A stretch of DNA of 64,000 nt from an uncultured Erythrobacter sp. (GTDB lineage: Bacteria > Pseudomonadota > Alphaproteobacteria > Sphingomonadales > Sphingomonadaceae). This document shows, piece by piece, positions 1 to 8,842 of this stretch. Location: assembly GCA_947503275.1 (NCBI GenBank), contig CANNCZ010000001.1:868001-932000 (forward strand), given 5' to 3'. Position 1 is the stretch's first letter. Every line of letters begins with the position of its first letter. Under the pieces are notes generated by a model. The model made no database searches, was not told where the DNA came from, and saw only the letters and a list, made by a program, of their open reading frames with translations. Both the position numbers and the translations under genes were made by a program.

Positions 1-1009
1 CGCGCCTTGAGCCTGTGGCGGGCAATGCAACGGAAGCGGTCCGTGTTTGTGCTCTCGGGAACGCTTCGCGCACTCCCATTGTAGCCCGCACAAGGGGCAG
101 TGCGAACAGAAAAGCTGTCACGAAGCTCGATACCGGATTACCGGGCAAGCCGAGCACCACTTGCGCGCCGCATGTAGCTACCATGAGGGGTTTGCCCGGC
201 TTGATTGCCACCTTCCAAAAGGCGAGTTCCGCACCCCAGTCGATCAGCGCCTGCTGTATGAGATCGTGATCACCTACCGAGGCTCCTCCGGATGTGATGA
301 GGATGTCTGCCCCTTCCGCGCGTGACAAGGCATCCGCCAATGCACCACGATCATCGGGCACCGGACCTAACCGCTCGGTCACACCAACCAGCGGTGCCAG
401 CATCGCAGCGATCATAGCGCCGTTGCTGGCCGGGATCTGACCAGGTCCGCAATTTGTAGGATCGGGCGATAGCTCGTCTCCGCTATCGAGAATGACAATC
501 TTAGGACGGTAGCTGACAGGCAACGCGCCATGCCCCGCCGCCATGGCAAGCGCGATCTGAGCGGGGCCTATCAGCGTGCCTTTGGCGAGCAATTGATCGC
601 CATCGCCGAAGTCGAAGCCTTGCTTTCGCACGTGACGCGCCGGGGGAGGGCTGTCACTAGCCGCTACCTGCCCATTAGCAACTTGCGCGTTTTCTTGGAT
701 CAGCACCCTGTCGCTGCCTATTGGCATGTGCGCGCCGGTTGAGATGCGTGTGGCCTGTCCAGCGGTCAGTGCGCCAGCGTAGGGCGCTCCAGCGCGGCTC
801 TCTCCGACCAGTTCCCATGGTCCTTCGCCTGCAATCGCGTAGCCATCCATAGCGGAGAGATCAGCGGGCGGCTGAGTCCGCTGTGCGGCTAGGTCACTTG
901 CGAGGACGCGACCCGATGCGTGCTCAATAGCGACCGCTTCGGATCCCACCTTTGGTGCCAGAGCGAGCAACCGCTTCTGCGCTTCTTCCAGCGGCAGCAG
1001 AGCACTCAT
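1..1009 (-). CDS. moeA: Molybdopterin molybdenumtransferase MoeA, 3' end cut by window edge
   Basis: MoeA inserts molybdate into adenylylated molybdopterin, the last step of molybdenum cofactor assembly in the cytoplasm. Reading the minus strand from the ATG at 1009 gives an open frame of 336 codons that leaves the window. It carries the family signatures LSAMDGYA near residue 52, [11 protein letters not shown] in the central domain, KPGKPLM and [10 protein letters not shown] near the visible end. The usual TGDEL segment reads SGDEL here. The full protein should be about 390-400 residues, so the last domain is missing. The ATG overlaps the moaC stop by four bases (ATGA), so the two are probably translationally coupled. 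Identity is very secure from the motifs and the moaC neighbour. Confidence 0.93.
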   Translation of the reverse strand, partial: MSALLPLEEAQKRLLALAPKVGSEAVAIEHASGRVLASDLAAQRTQPPADLSAMDGYAIAGEGPWELVGESRAGAPYAGALTAGQATRISTGAHMPIGSDRVLIQENAQVANGQVAASDSPPPARHVRKQGFDFGDGDQLLAKGTLIGPAQIALAMAAGHGALPVSYRPKIVILDSGDELSPDPTNCGPGQIPASNGAMIAAMLAPLVGVTERLGPVPDDRGALADALSRAEGADILITSGGASVGDHDLIQQALIDWGAELAFWKVAIKPGKPLMVATCGAQVVLGLPGNPVSSFVTAFLFALPLVRATMGVREAFPRAQTRTASVALPATGSRR

Positions 1010-1479
1010 TCCGGGACTCTCCAAGTCCCTGATTTCCCGCCGCGCTTCTCAATCAGGCGGACCGCATCGATAACCATGCTTTTGTCGATCGCCTTGGCCA
1101 TGTCGTAGATGGTTAGCAGCGCGGTCGACACCGCTACCATTGCCTCCATCTCCACGCCTGTCTTGCCGGTCAGCGAGGCAGTTGCGGTGGCCTGGATCGC
1201 GGCCTCTTCAAAGGCGAAGTCGATGTTCACCGCTTCCAGCCCGAGCGGATGGCACAGCGGAATCAATTCACCGGCCCGTTTCGCTGCCATGATGGCCGCA
1301 ATGCGCGCGGTGCCCAACACGTCGCCTTTTGGCGCATCGCCTGCGCGGATCGCGCTTAGCGCTTTCGCGGACATCGTAATTCGGCCAGAGGCTATCGCGA
1401 CACGGTGCGTTGCTGTCTTTGCGCCCACATCCACCATGTGAGCTGCGCCATCTTCGCCAATATGGGTGAGGTCGTTCAT
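1006..1479 (-). CDS. moaC: Cyclic pyranopterin monophosphate synthase MoaC
   Basis: MoaC converts the MoaA product into cyclic pyranopterin monophosphate, an early molybdenum cofactor step. The 157-residue product has the LCHP motif in [13 protein letters not shown], the [12 protein letters not shown] stretch and a C-terminal IEKRGGKSG, all typical of MoaC, and normal family length. I chose the ATG at 1479; a TTG at 1518 would add 13 residues that the family does not have. The gene overlaps moeA by four bases and follows trpC after about 90 bases, so it is probably co-transcribed with the trp genes, an arrangement I recall from sphingomonads. Confidence 0.95.
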   Translation of the reverse strand: MNDLTHIGEDGAAHMVDVGAKTATHRVAIASGRITMSAKALSAIRAGDAPKGDVLGTARIAAIMAAKRAGELIPLCHPLGLEAVNIDFAFEEAAIQATATASLTGKTGVEMEAMVAVSTALLTIYDMAKAIDKSMVIDAVRLIEKRGGKSGTWRVPE

Positions 1480-1571
1480 TTTCAGAGCCTTAGCTGACGA
1501 AACACGAGAGTCGGACAAGGGTATAACACGCTTGGGCAGAATTCATCGCGGCGGCTAGCACGGCGTTCAAT

Positions 1572-2363
1572 TTACCCGTTGAGCAGCGTGCGCGTTGCCG
1601 CTTCGATATCATTGCACCGCATCAGGCTTTCCCCGACAAGGAAACTGCGCACACCGCTTTTCGCGAGACGCTGGCAATCATCATGCCTCGCAATGCCGCT
1701 TTCGCCGATTGCGAAGTGATGACCTTCACCGATCAACCCTGCCAAGCGCTCGGTCGTAGCAATGTCGGTTTTGAACGTCTTTAGATTGCGATTGTTGATC
1801 CCGATCATCGCAGACTTCAGATTACCAAGAGCGCGATCCAATTCTGCTTCGTCATGCACCTCGACGAGAACATCCATTTCAAGTGTCGAGGCAGCGTTTT
1901 CGATCTCTTTCATCGCGCTGGTTTCAAGAGCGGCGACGATGATCAAAATCGCATCTGCCCCCATCGCGCGCGCCTCCACGCACTGCCACGGATCAACCAT
2001 AAAATCCTTCCGCAAGACGGGTAGGTCGCATGCGGCTCGGGCGGCGATAAGGTAGTCTTCGTGCCCTTGAAAATAGTCTGTATCAGTCAGGACCGACAGG
2101 CAGGTCGCTCCGCCAGCTTGGTATGCCGCGGCGTGCTGCGCTGGCCGGAAGTCTTCGCGAATTACGCCTTTGGAGGGACTGGCTTTCTTGACTTCTGCGA
2201 TCAATCCAAAGCCGGTTTTGCTGGCGTCGCGTAATGCATCTTCGAACCCGCGCACTTCGCTTTGTGCAGCCGCGCGTGCTTCTAGGTCAGCGATGGAGGT
2301 CGCCGCTTTACGCCGAGCAACCTCGCGGGCTGTGTTGAGGCAAATTTCTTCGAGCTTGTTCAT
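1572..2363 (-). CDS. trpC: Indole-3-glycerol phosphate synthase TrpC
   Basis: This is a TIM-barrel enzyme that closes the indole ring in tryptophan synthesis. The 263-residue product has [12 protein letters not shown] (catalytic lysine and substrate loop), [11 protein letters not shown] with the second lysine, [11 protein letters not shown] and GESGI, in family order and at normal length. It follows trpD after only five bases, so it sits in the trpG-trpD-trpC run. No fused TrpF domain is present. The ATG at 2363 aligns with the usual N-terminus. Confidence 0.96.
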   Translation of the reverse strand: MNKLEEICLNTAREVARRKAATSIADLEARAAAQSEVRGFEDALRDASKTGFGLIAEVKKASPSKGVIREDFRPAQHAAAYQAGGATCLSVLTDTDYFQGHEDYLIAARAACDLPVLRKDFMVDPWQCVEARAMGADAILIIVAALETSAMKEIENAASTLEMDVLVEVHDEAELDRALGNLKSAMIGINNRNLKTFKTDIATTERLAGLIGEGHHFAIGESGIARHDDCQRLAKSGVRSFLVGESLMRCNDIEAATRTLLNG

Positions 2364-2368
2364 CGAAC

Positions 2369-3361
2369 CTACTTCGCCAATGCGATCCAGTTTTCGAGCA
2401 ACGCCTTGGCTCGCCCGGAATCGAGTGCCTCGGCCCCCTGAGCGACGCCATCAGGCCATTCGGCAGCTTTGTCAGCAACAATGAGAGCGCCCGCCGCATT
2501 GAGCAAAACCGCATCGCGATAAGGCCCCGGAGTGCCTTCGAGCAACGCTTTCAAGGCGGCCGCATTATGCACCGCATCATCGCCGCGAATAGCCTCGATC
2601 GGGGCAAGCGGCAGGCCAGCCTCATCCGGATGCAAGCGGTTCATTTCAAACGCATTGCCAGTCACAACGGCGACTTCATTGCCGCCTGCGAGGCTCAATT
2701 CGTCTAACCCCTCGTCTCCTGAGACGATCAACGAGCGTCCAGTACCCAATTTCGCCATCGCGCCCGCATAGATTGGCACATAAGCAGGGCGCGCAATGCC
2801 GATCAGCTGGCTTGTCACACTGGCGGGATTGGAGAGCGGTCCCATGAGGTTGAAGATAGTGCGCTTGCCAATTCTTTTGCGGATCGGTTGGATGCGGCCC
2901 ATTGCCGGGTGGTGGTTTTTGGCAAACAGGAAACAGATACCGATTTCTGCCAGCGTCTTTTCCGCCGTCGCACCCGCTGCATCCATGTCGAGGCCCAGCG
3001 CCTCCAATGTGTCCGCAGCGCCCGCTTTGGAGGATGCGGCCCGGTTGCCGTGTTTCGCCACAGGAATGCCGCAGGCCGCAACCACTAAGCTAACCGCAGT
3101 GGAGACATTGAGCGTGTGATGCCCATCGCCGCCGGTGCCGCACACATCGATCGAGCCCTCGGGCGCATCAATTGGGATCAACCGGGCGCGCAGTGCTTGC
3201 GCTGCACCTGCAATTTCATCAGAGGTTTCGCCGCGCTCAGACAGAGCAACCAGAAATGTCTCGATCTCATCCTCGCTGGTGCCGCCATCGAGCAACGTGC
3301 CAAACGCAGTCTCGGCCTCGGTTTCGGTAAGCGGGTTTGTGAGATCAGGAAGCGCGCTCAT
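2369..3361 (-). CDS. trpD: Anthranilate phosphoribosyltransferase TrpD
   Basis: TrpD transfers phosphoribosyl from PRPP to anthranilate. The 330-residue product shows the glycine-rich [13 protein letters not shown] site, [26 protein letters not shown] and the anthranilate-binding region [14 protein letters not shown]. Length and start fit the family. Its ATG overlaps the trpG stop by four bases (ATGA), so TrpG and TrpD are made in a coupled way; they are not fused here, unlike in enterobacteria. Confidence 0.96.
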   Translation of the reverse strand: MSALPDLTNPLTETEAETAFGTLLDGGTSEDEIETFLVALSERGETSDEIAGAAQALRARLIPIDAPEGSIDVCGTGGDGHHTLNVSTAVSLVVAACGIPVAKHGNRAASSKAGAADTLEALGLDMDAAGATAEKTLAEIGICFLFAKNHHPAMGRIQPIRKRIGKRTIFNLMGPLSNPASVTSQLIGIARPAYVPIYAGAMAKLGTGRSLIVSGDEGLDELSLAGGNEVAVVTGNAFEMNRLHPDEAGLPLAPIEAIRGDDAVHNAAALKALLEGTPGPYRDAVLLNAAGALIVADKAAEWPDGVAQGAEALDSGRAKALLENWIALAK

Positions 3362-3969
3362 GCGGAGAGCCTTTCGGGCAGCCGCGCATCGACGCCGCAG
3401 ATTTTGAGGAAGTTCGCCAGGAGCGCATGGCCGTGTTCGGTCGCAATGCTCTCAGGATGGAATTGAACGCCGTGAATGGGCAGGCTTTCATGCCGGAAGC
3501 CCATGACGCTGGGATGATCACCACCGGGCGTTTCGGCATGGGCGTTGGAGAGCAATGAAGCGGGCACATCAACCACTTCAAGGCTGTGATAACGCGTCGC
3601 GGTGAAGGGGCTGGGCAAGCCTGCAAAGACGCCCGTACCATCATTGGTAACAGGCGAAGTTTTGCCGTGCATCAATCCGCCGCGGGTAACCGTCCCGCCG
3701 AAATGCTGACCGATGGATTGGTGACCAAGACACACCCCCAACAAAGGCATTGCCGCATCTGCACAAGCCGCGACCAAATCAAGGCTGACCCCTGCTTCAT
3801 TGGGAGTGCAAGGGCCGGGCGAAATCAGAAACCCACTCGCGCCTGTCGCCATCGCCTCTGACGCAGATATCGCATCATTGCGCTCCACCCGCACTTCTGT
3901 GCCCAATTCCATCAGATAATGGACAAGGTTGAAGGTGAAGCTGTCGTAGTTGTCGATGACGAGAATCAT
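3358..3969 (-). CDS. trpG: Anthranilate synthase glutamine amidotransferase subunit TrpG
   Basis: TrpG supplies ammonia from glutamine to TrpE. The 203-residue class-I amidotransferase has the [16 protein letters not shown] start, the nucleophile cysteine in LGVCLGHQ, and the catalytic His-Glu in [10 protein letters not shown] chose the ATG at 3969 because family members begin with this segment; an in-frame ATG at 4020 would add 17 unusual residues and overlap the upstream gene. There is no separate pabA-like copy in the window. TrpE lies 3.3 kb upstream, split off by four unrelated genes (see findings). Confidence 0.94.
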   Translation of the reverse strand: MILVIDNYDSFTFNLVHYLMELGTEVRVERNDAISASEAMATGASGFLISPGPCTPNEAGVSLDLVAACADAAMPLLGVCLGHQSIGQHFGGTVTRGGLMHGKTSPVTNDGTGVFAGLPSPFTATRYHSLEVVDVPASLLSNAHAETPGGDHPSVMGFRHESLPIHGVQFHPESIATEHGHALLANFLKICGVDARLPERLSA

Positions 3970-4000
3970 CGGACGGCTTTCGCGCAATTGGCTGCGGTGT

Positions 4001-4393
4001 TCAAGGTAAGGTGCGCGCATTCAACGCGGCGTCTGCAACCAGCGCTGCGATGGCGCCCACCGCATAGGCGACAATGTCTTCCCATGTGAATGTTGTTCCC
4101 AGAACGATCCGCGCCAGTCGATTGTCCTGTAAACCGAACAAAGTGAGCGCATCCATATACTGCATAATCTCGATCAGAACTCCGACGAGAAAGGCGATCA
4201 GGGCAGCTAACGAACGGCGCATTTCAATCACGCTGAGTAAGGCGCAATAGACCAACATAACTGCCAGCACATCGCCAAGGACAGGGCGAATGAAACTGTC
4301 CCGGACGAAAAGGGCAATGACAACTTCGACCGCAAAGAGAGCCGCAGCGGCCAGCGCATAGGCGCGGTGCAGCCTCACCTTATTGAACAGCAA
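4001..4393 (-). CDS. DUF2809-like small integral membrane protein
   Basis: This 130-residue, very hydrophobic protein has about four membrane helices (roughly residues 11-31, 36-56, 61-78 and 105-124). The pattern [17 protein letters not shown] followed by [14 protein letters not shown] and [12 protein letters not shown] segments resembles the DUF2809 family, whose function is unknown. The TTG start at 4393 lies inside the 3' end of the aminopeptidase gene (14-base overlap); a GTG at 4378, just after that gene's stop, is the other option. It is the last of four genes inserted between trpE and trpG. The family call rests on recall of the motif pattern only. Confidence 0.7.
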   Translation of the reverse strand: MLFNKVRLHRAYALAAAALFAVEVVIALFVRDSFIRPVLGDVLAVMLVYCALLSVIEMRRSLAALIAFLVGVLIEIMQYMDALTLFGLQDNRLARIVLGTTFTWEDIVAYAVGAIAALVADAALNARTLP

Positions 4394-5351
4394 ACTTGTC
4401 CGTCGCGCGCACTAGCCCGTCAACAATCCCCGGCTCGCTCGCGGAATGGCCTGCATCGTCGACAATCCACAATTCTGCCTCTGGCCATGCTTTCTTGACC
4501 TCCCAAGCAGAACGGGGCGGGGTGCAGATGTCGTGGCGTCCCTGAACGATAATGCCGGGAATATGCCTGATTTTGTCCATATCGCGCAGCAACTGCCCCT
4601 CTTCCAAGAAAAAATCCTCAAGGAAAAACCGCGCGCAAATCCGGGCGAATGGCACCGCTTTGCTAGGGTCGGCGAACTCTTCTAATAGCCCTTCATTGGG
4701 CAGCAAGGTTGCAACCGTCCCCTCCCACAAAGACCATTGCTTTGCGGCGTCCAAACGGGTTGTTTCGTCGTCACTTGTCAGGCGGGCATAGTATGCTTTG
4801 ACCAGATCGCCGCGCTCATCCTCTGGGATAAGGCCGCTAAACTCGTCCCATTGCTCCGCCATGATCTCGCTTGCGCCAAAGCAGTAAAGCCAGCCCTTTT
4901 CCTTCTGCCGCGCAAGGAAGACGCCGCGTAAAATGATCTCTGTCGTACGCTCAGGATGCGCCTGTGCATAGGCGAGCGCCAACGTCGCGCCCCAGCTGCC
5001 GCCAAACACCTGCCACGCATCATGCCCGCACATTTCGCGCAGAGCCTCAATGTCAGCAACAATCCGCCAGGTGTCATTATGCTCTATCTCAGCAAAGGGG
5101 AGCGATCGCCCACAACCGCGCTGGTCAAACAGCAACACGTCATATTTCGTCGGGTCCCATTGGCGGCGATGCGACGGTGCCATGCCGCCTCCCGGTCCGC
5201 CATGGAGAAACACCGCCGGCTTTGCGCCCGGAGTGCCGACGCGCTCATAATACAGCTGGTGCCCTTCGCCGACATCAAGCATGCCGGTCTCATAGGGCTC
5301 AATCTCGGGATATAGGCCGGTATCGTAAGTGCGCATATTGCCCGCCGCCAT
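4380..5351 (-). CDS. pip: Prolyl aminopeptidase (proline iminopeptidase)
   Basis: This is a cytoplasmic alpha/beta-hydrolase peptidase that removes N-terminal proline from peptides. It shows HGGPGGG (oxyanion loop), DQRGCGRS, the nucleophile in FGGSWGATLALAYA, the acidic residue in QGRHDICTPP and the histidine in DDAGHSASEPG. This is the complete S33 peptidase triad at normal length (323 residues). The ATG at 5351 shares one base with the stop of the upstream lipoprotein gene (TGATG); a GTG one codon earlier is less likely. A second ATG at 5336 would also give an acceptable N-terminus. Confidence 0.94.
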   Translation of the reverse strand: MAAGNMRTYDTGLYPEIEPYETGMLDVGEGHQLYYERVGTPGAKPAVFLHGGPGGGMAPSHRRQWDPTKYDVLLFDQRGCGRSLPFAEIEHNDTWRIVADIEALREMCGHDAWQVFGGSWGATLALAYAQAHPERTTEIILRGVFLARQKEKGWLYCFGASEIMAEQWDEFSGLIPEDERGDLVKAYYARLTSDDETTRLDAAKQWSLWEGTVATLLPNEGLLEEFADPSKAVPFARICARFFLEDFFLEEGQLLRDMDKIRHIPGIIVQGRHDICTPPRSAWEVKKAWPEAELWIVDDAGHSASEPGIVDGLVRATDKFAVQ

Positions 5352-6184
5352 CACTTATTCTCCACTACGATTAGAGGGCCAACGCGTCGACTATCCATGC
5401 GCCCGCTAGCCCTGTCCCAAAGCGACGAGATATTGCCATCGAGGAAAAGGGCATTGGGCGTTTCCAACTCATCGCGGAAAAACCGGGCGAGCTGACCGAA
5501 ACTGAGCGGCGCGTTGGATATTACAAAATGCGCTTTGCCATCGGCGGTGATGCCAACGCCGTTACGGATTGCCTTGGACGGGCCATCATCGGAGATTTCC
5601 GGGTGCAGATCGCCATTGATCACCAGCATCGGTCCCGATTGAGTGCCAAATTTGGGCCGTGTGCCGACTGTGCGTAGGAATGTGTCCGTATCCAGAATGC
5701 GCCAGCGGCCATTGCTGCCAAAGAACACGCCATTGGGCTTGAGGAAGAAATTCCCGTTCCCATCCGCGCGGTTCAATTCGACCAAGCGCTCCTCATCCTG
5801 AACGAAATAGCCGATGGCTTTGAGATCATCGCCGTACATCCCGCCATTCATCACAAAGGCAATCGCACCTTCGTTGCGACCAGCAGCCCAACCTTCGATC
5901 GTGCCGAAATTGTTGCCGCTCGATGGAGCAAGCCCAGTGCGGATGCGGTGGGTTGCGGGATCAGCGATGCAGTGGGTCAGGGAGACCCCTTCAAATGTCG
6001 CCGCGCGGCACGCCGAATTGGCATCTGGTGTGGGGGCAGTCTCCACCTCTTCAGGCACAGCGGCGACCTCTTCAACCGGATCAGAGCCGTCCAAAGACGT
6101 GCGCACCACCGGCTCACCTGCGGGTTGCGGATCACATGCCGCAAGAGCGAGACTGGCTAGGATAAAGGGAAAAATTGTTCTCAT
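5351..6184 (-). CDS. Phosphodiester glycosidase (NAGPA-like) family lipoprotein
   Basis: The 277-residue product begins with a short signal peptide ending in LAAC at residues 13-16, so it is probably a lipoprotein anchored after cleavage before Cys16. The body has NGGMYG, YFVQ, NGVFF, TQSGPMLVINGDLHP, NGVGITADGKAHFVISNAP and LFLDGNISSLW, which is the pattern of the phosphodiester glycosidase (NAGPA, formerly DUF2233) domain found in uncovering enzymes and many bacterial exoproteins. The natural substrate is unknown. It overlaps the hydrolase upstream by four bases (ATGA) and pip downstream by one, so the three are translated as a unit. Confidence 0.83.
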   Translation of the reverse strand: MRTIFPFILASLALAACDPQPAGEPVVRTSLDGSDPVEEVAAVPEEVETAPTPDANSACRAATFEGVSLTHCIADPATHRIRTGLAPSSGNNFGTIEGWAAGRNEGAIAFVMNGGMYGDDLKAIGYFVQDEERLVELNRADGNGNFFLKPNGVFFGSNGRWRILDTDTFLRTVGTRPKFGTQSGPMLVINGDLHPEISDDGPSKAIRNGVGITADGKAHFVISNAPLSFGQLARFFRDELETPNALFLDGNISSLWDRASGRMDSRRVGPLIVVENK

Positions 6185-7299
6185 GGGTTCTTTTCGAGAA
6201 AGCGAAGCAGTTCATCCATCCAAAACTCAGGCCGGCTGTGCGTGCCGTGACCGTAAGACTGCGCACTTGGTGGGATTAGCACAAAACGCGCATTGGGCAT
6301 GGTTGAAGCGAGCGCAGCAGGGTTGCCGAGACCAGGCGGGTTGATGAAATCATCGGCCGAGTTGATCCACAAAACCGGCGCAGAAATCTCATGCAGGCGA
6401 GACGCCGGATTGTAGTTTCGCGATGCATCGAATTGGTAAATCGTATCGTTGGCATCGACGGGATTGTTTGCGAAGTTACGGGCCGCGTTTGCATAATACT
6501 CCTCGACTGAGCCGCGCGTCGGCAACTCGGCTGCGAGGCGGTAAGGATTGCTGCCCGCTGTCAATAGGATGTCGCGGCGTATCGCTTGCCCCGTCGTCAG
6601 GTCAGCCGGGTCGGAATAGTTGCCATCATTATAGGCCGGGTCATTGCGAAACCCGTCAATCATGATTTGCCGAAAGAGACGGTTGCGCCCGGCAATTTCA
6701 ACCGCATTGCACGCCAGTGGTACGTATCTCTTCACAAAATCGGGATATGTCGGTCCCCATACAAACGAGTGCATGCACCCCATCGAAGTGCCGAGTATCA
6801 TCTCTAGGCGATTGATACCGAAACCCTCTGTCAGCATCCGATGTTGTGCGCGCACCATGTCATCATAATCATAGCGCGGAAAATCAGTGCGGAGCCCATC
6901 GCTCGGCTTGCTGCTGTCTCCGTGGCCAAGGTTGCTTGGCGAGATAACGAAGTGCTCTGTGATGTCGAGCGGTTGGCCTGGGCCAAACATGCGATCGCCA
7001 AAGCGTGGTCGAAGTAGAGAAGTTGCGTCCCCTCCCGTGCCATGCAGCAACATCACCGCGTTTTCTATCTCGCCATCGCTATCACGTCGCGGCTCACCCA
7101 GAGTGAGCGCATGCATGGTGATCGCAGGAAGCGTTTCCCCGGTATCAAAGGAAAATTCCTCAAGCACGATCTCGTGCTCTTGGGCCATCGCAATCCAGTC
7201 CTCAGCCTTTAGCGGAGACAAGGGCAGCGCAATCGCCAGCGTAAAAATGACAGCAAAGGCGTGGCGACCTGTTTGACCCAATTGTCTTACCATTCCCAT
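6181..7299 (-). CDS. Secreted alpha/beta hydrolase, homoserine O-acetyltransferase (MetX)-like
   Basis: The 372-residue protein begins with a probable signal peptide (hydrophobic run about residues 15-30, cleavage near PLKA-ED). It then shows an alpha/beta hydrolase of the MetX type: LLHGTGG, SPSNLGHGDSSKPS, the nucleophile elbow GTSMGCMHSFVWG, INSADDFINPP with the acid, and a histidine in QSYGHGTHSRPEF. True MetX enzymes are cytoplasmic, so an exported member more likely acts as an esterase or acyltransferase of unknown substrate. The ATG at 7299 shares a base with the trpE stop (TGATG), which decides the start over a longer frame reaching 7380. Confidence 0.82.
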   Translation of the reverse strand: MGMVRQLGQTGRHAFAVIFTLAIALPLSPLKAEDWIAMAQEHEIVLEEFSFDTGETLPAITMHALTLGEPRRDSDGEIENAVMLLHGTGGDATSLLRPRFGDRMFGPGQPLDITEHFVISPSNLGHGDSSKPSDGLRTDFPRYDYDDMVRAQHRMLTEGFGINRLEMILGTSMGCMHSFVWGPTYPDFVKRYVPLACNAVEIAGRNRLFRQIMIDGFRNDPAYNDGNYSDPADLTTGQAIRRDILLTAGSNPYRLAAELPTRGSVEEYYANAARNFANNPVDANDTIYQFDASRNYNPASRLHEISAPVLWINSADDFINPPGLGNPAALASTMPNARFVLIPPSAQSYGHGTHSRPEFWMDELLRFLEKNP

Positions 7300-8816
7300 C
7301 ACTGTCCAAATCCCACATCTTTTGCGACCCGCACCGCCTCGCGCGCAGCGGCTATAAGCGCTCCCGCTTTGGCGCGGCATTCGGCGAGCTCATAGTCGGG
7401 GTCGCTATCGGCAACAATTCCCGCGCCTGCTTGCACATGCATCATCCCGTCCTTCACCACGGCGGTCCGTAATACGATGCACGAGTCCACTGATCCATCG
7501 GGTGCAAAGTATCCTACCCCACCCGCATAGGCCCCGCGCGTTTCGGGTTCCAATTCAGCGATAATCTCACATGCGCGGATTTTGGGAGCGCCTGAGACGG
7601 TCCCTGCCGGAAACCCGGCGAACAGCGCATCGAGCGCGTCGCTATCTGAGGCGAGCGCGCCAATCACATTGCTGACGATGTGCATGACGTGGCTGTATCG
7701 CTCAATCGTGAAACTGGCGGTGACTTCGACGCTGCCGCGCTCTGCGACGCGGCCAACATCATTGCGGCCAAGGTCGAGCAGCATGAGATGCTCGGCAAGC
7801 TCCTTCGGATCGGCGAGCAGGCTCACCTCATTCTCGCGATCCTGCGCAGGCGTTTCCCCACGTGGTCGAGTGCCAGCTATGGGGCGAACCGTGACCTCTC
7901 CATCACGGACGCGGACAAGGATCTCAGGGCTTGAGCCAACAATGGCAAAGCCGGGCAGATCTAGGAAATAGAGAAACGGGGAAGGGTTCACCCGCCGTAG
8001 CGAACGATACAACGCCAGCGGAGGCAGATCGAACGGGCAAGTGAAACGCTGCGCCAGCACCACCTGAAAGATATCGCCTGCGAGGATGTAGTCCTTAGCC
8101 CGAGCGACGAGCGCCTTGTACTCCGTATCCGCCATCACCGGCGACAATTCGGGCTCGGCAAGGTCGATAGGTACGCGTGCCTCGACGGGGCGAGGCTGAA
8201 TTAGAGCGCGCAGAGTTTCGTCTATGTCTTCAGTTGCCTTTTCGATCGCCTTCTTGGGCTCGGCAGCGCTCCAGATCGGCGCAATGCAGAACAGTTCATC
8301 TGATAGGCCGTCGAAGACCAGAATGATTGTTGGCCGCACAAACAGCATATCGGGCAGGGCGAGTTCGCCGGGCTTAGCCCGCGGCAATGTTTCCACCAGA
8401 CCGATAGTCTCATAGCCGAAATACCCCACCAGACAGGCAAGAGCAGGCGGCAGAGCCTCTGGTGTATCAATCCGGCAGCTATCGGCGAGCTTGCGCAATT
8501 CTGCGAGCGCATCGCTCTCACACGGCTCAAACGCATCCCGGTCGCGCCGCCATTTACGGTTGATGGCGGCGGAACCCTCGGTGGCTCGGAACACCAGATC
8601 AGGGTCTAGGCCCAGCAAGCTGTAACGCCCGCGTACTTCGCCACCTTCGACCGATTCGAGCAGAAAGTCGCCGCGGCCCGGCTCAATTAAGCGCCTCGCA
8701 GCGCCAACCGGCGTGTCACAATCAGCCACCACCTTGCGCCATACAAGCGCGGGTGCGCCATTGGACAAGGCCTGCTCAGCCTCAACCGCATTTTCAAGCT
8801 GAGTGGAAGACGTCAC
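7299..8816 (-). CDS. trpE: Anthranilate synthase component I TrpE
   Basis: TrpE converts chorismate to anthranilate using ammonia from TrpG. The 505-residue protein has the LLES motif at residues 52-55 where tryptophan binds for feedback inhibition, FQVVLAQRF, the GRNDVGRVAE chorismate site, GTVSGAPKIRACEII and GGVGYFAPDGSVD. The start is a GTG at 8816 with a GGCGAG-like ribosome site. The gene follows ppiD after 26 bases, so both probably share a promoter upstream of ppiD. The next gene downstream is not trpG but an exported hydrolase overlapping the stop. Confidence 0.96.
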   Translation of the reverse strand: MTSSTQLENAVEAEQALSNGAPALVWRKVVADCDTPVGAARRLIEPGRGDFLLESVEGGEVRGRYSLLGLDPDLVFRATEGSAAINRKWRRDRDAFEPCESDALAELRKLADSCRIDTPEALPPALACLVGYFGYETIGLVETLPRAKPGELALPDMLFVRPTIILVFDGLSDELFCIAPIWSAAEPKKAIEKATEDIDETLRALIQPRPVEARVPIDLAEPELSPVMADTEYKALVARAKDYILAGDIFQVVLAQRFTCPFDLPPLALYRSLRRVNPSPFLYFLDLPGFAIVGSSPEILVRVRDGEVTVRPIAGTRPRGETPAQDRENEVSLLADPKELAEHLMLLDLGRNDVGRVAERGSVEVTASFTIERYSHVMHIVSNVIGALASDSDALDALFAGFPAGTVSGAPKIRACEIIAELEPETRGAYAGGVGYFAPDGSVDSCIVLRTAVVKDGMMHVQAGAGIVADSDPDYELAECRAKAGALIAAAREAVRVAKDVGFGQ

Positions 8817-8842
8817 GAACTCGCCAATCGGAAAACCGTCGC

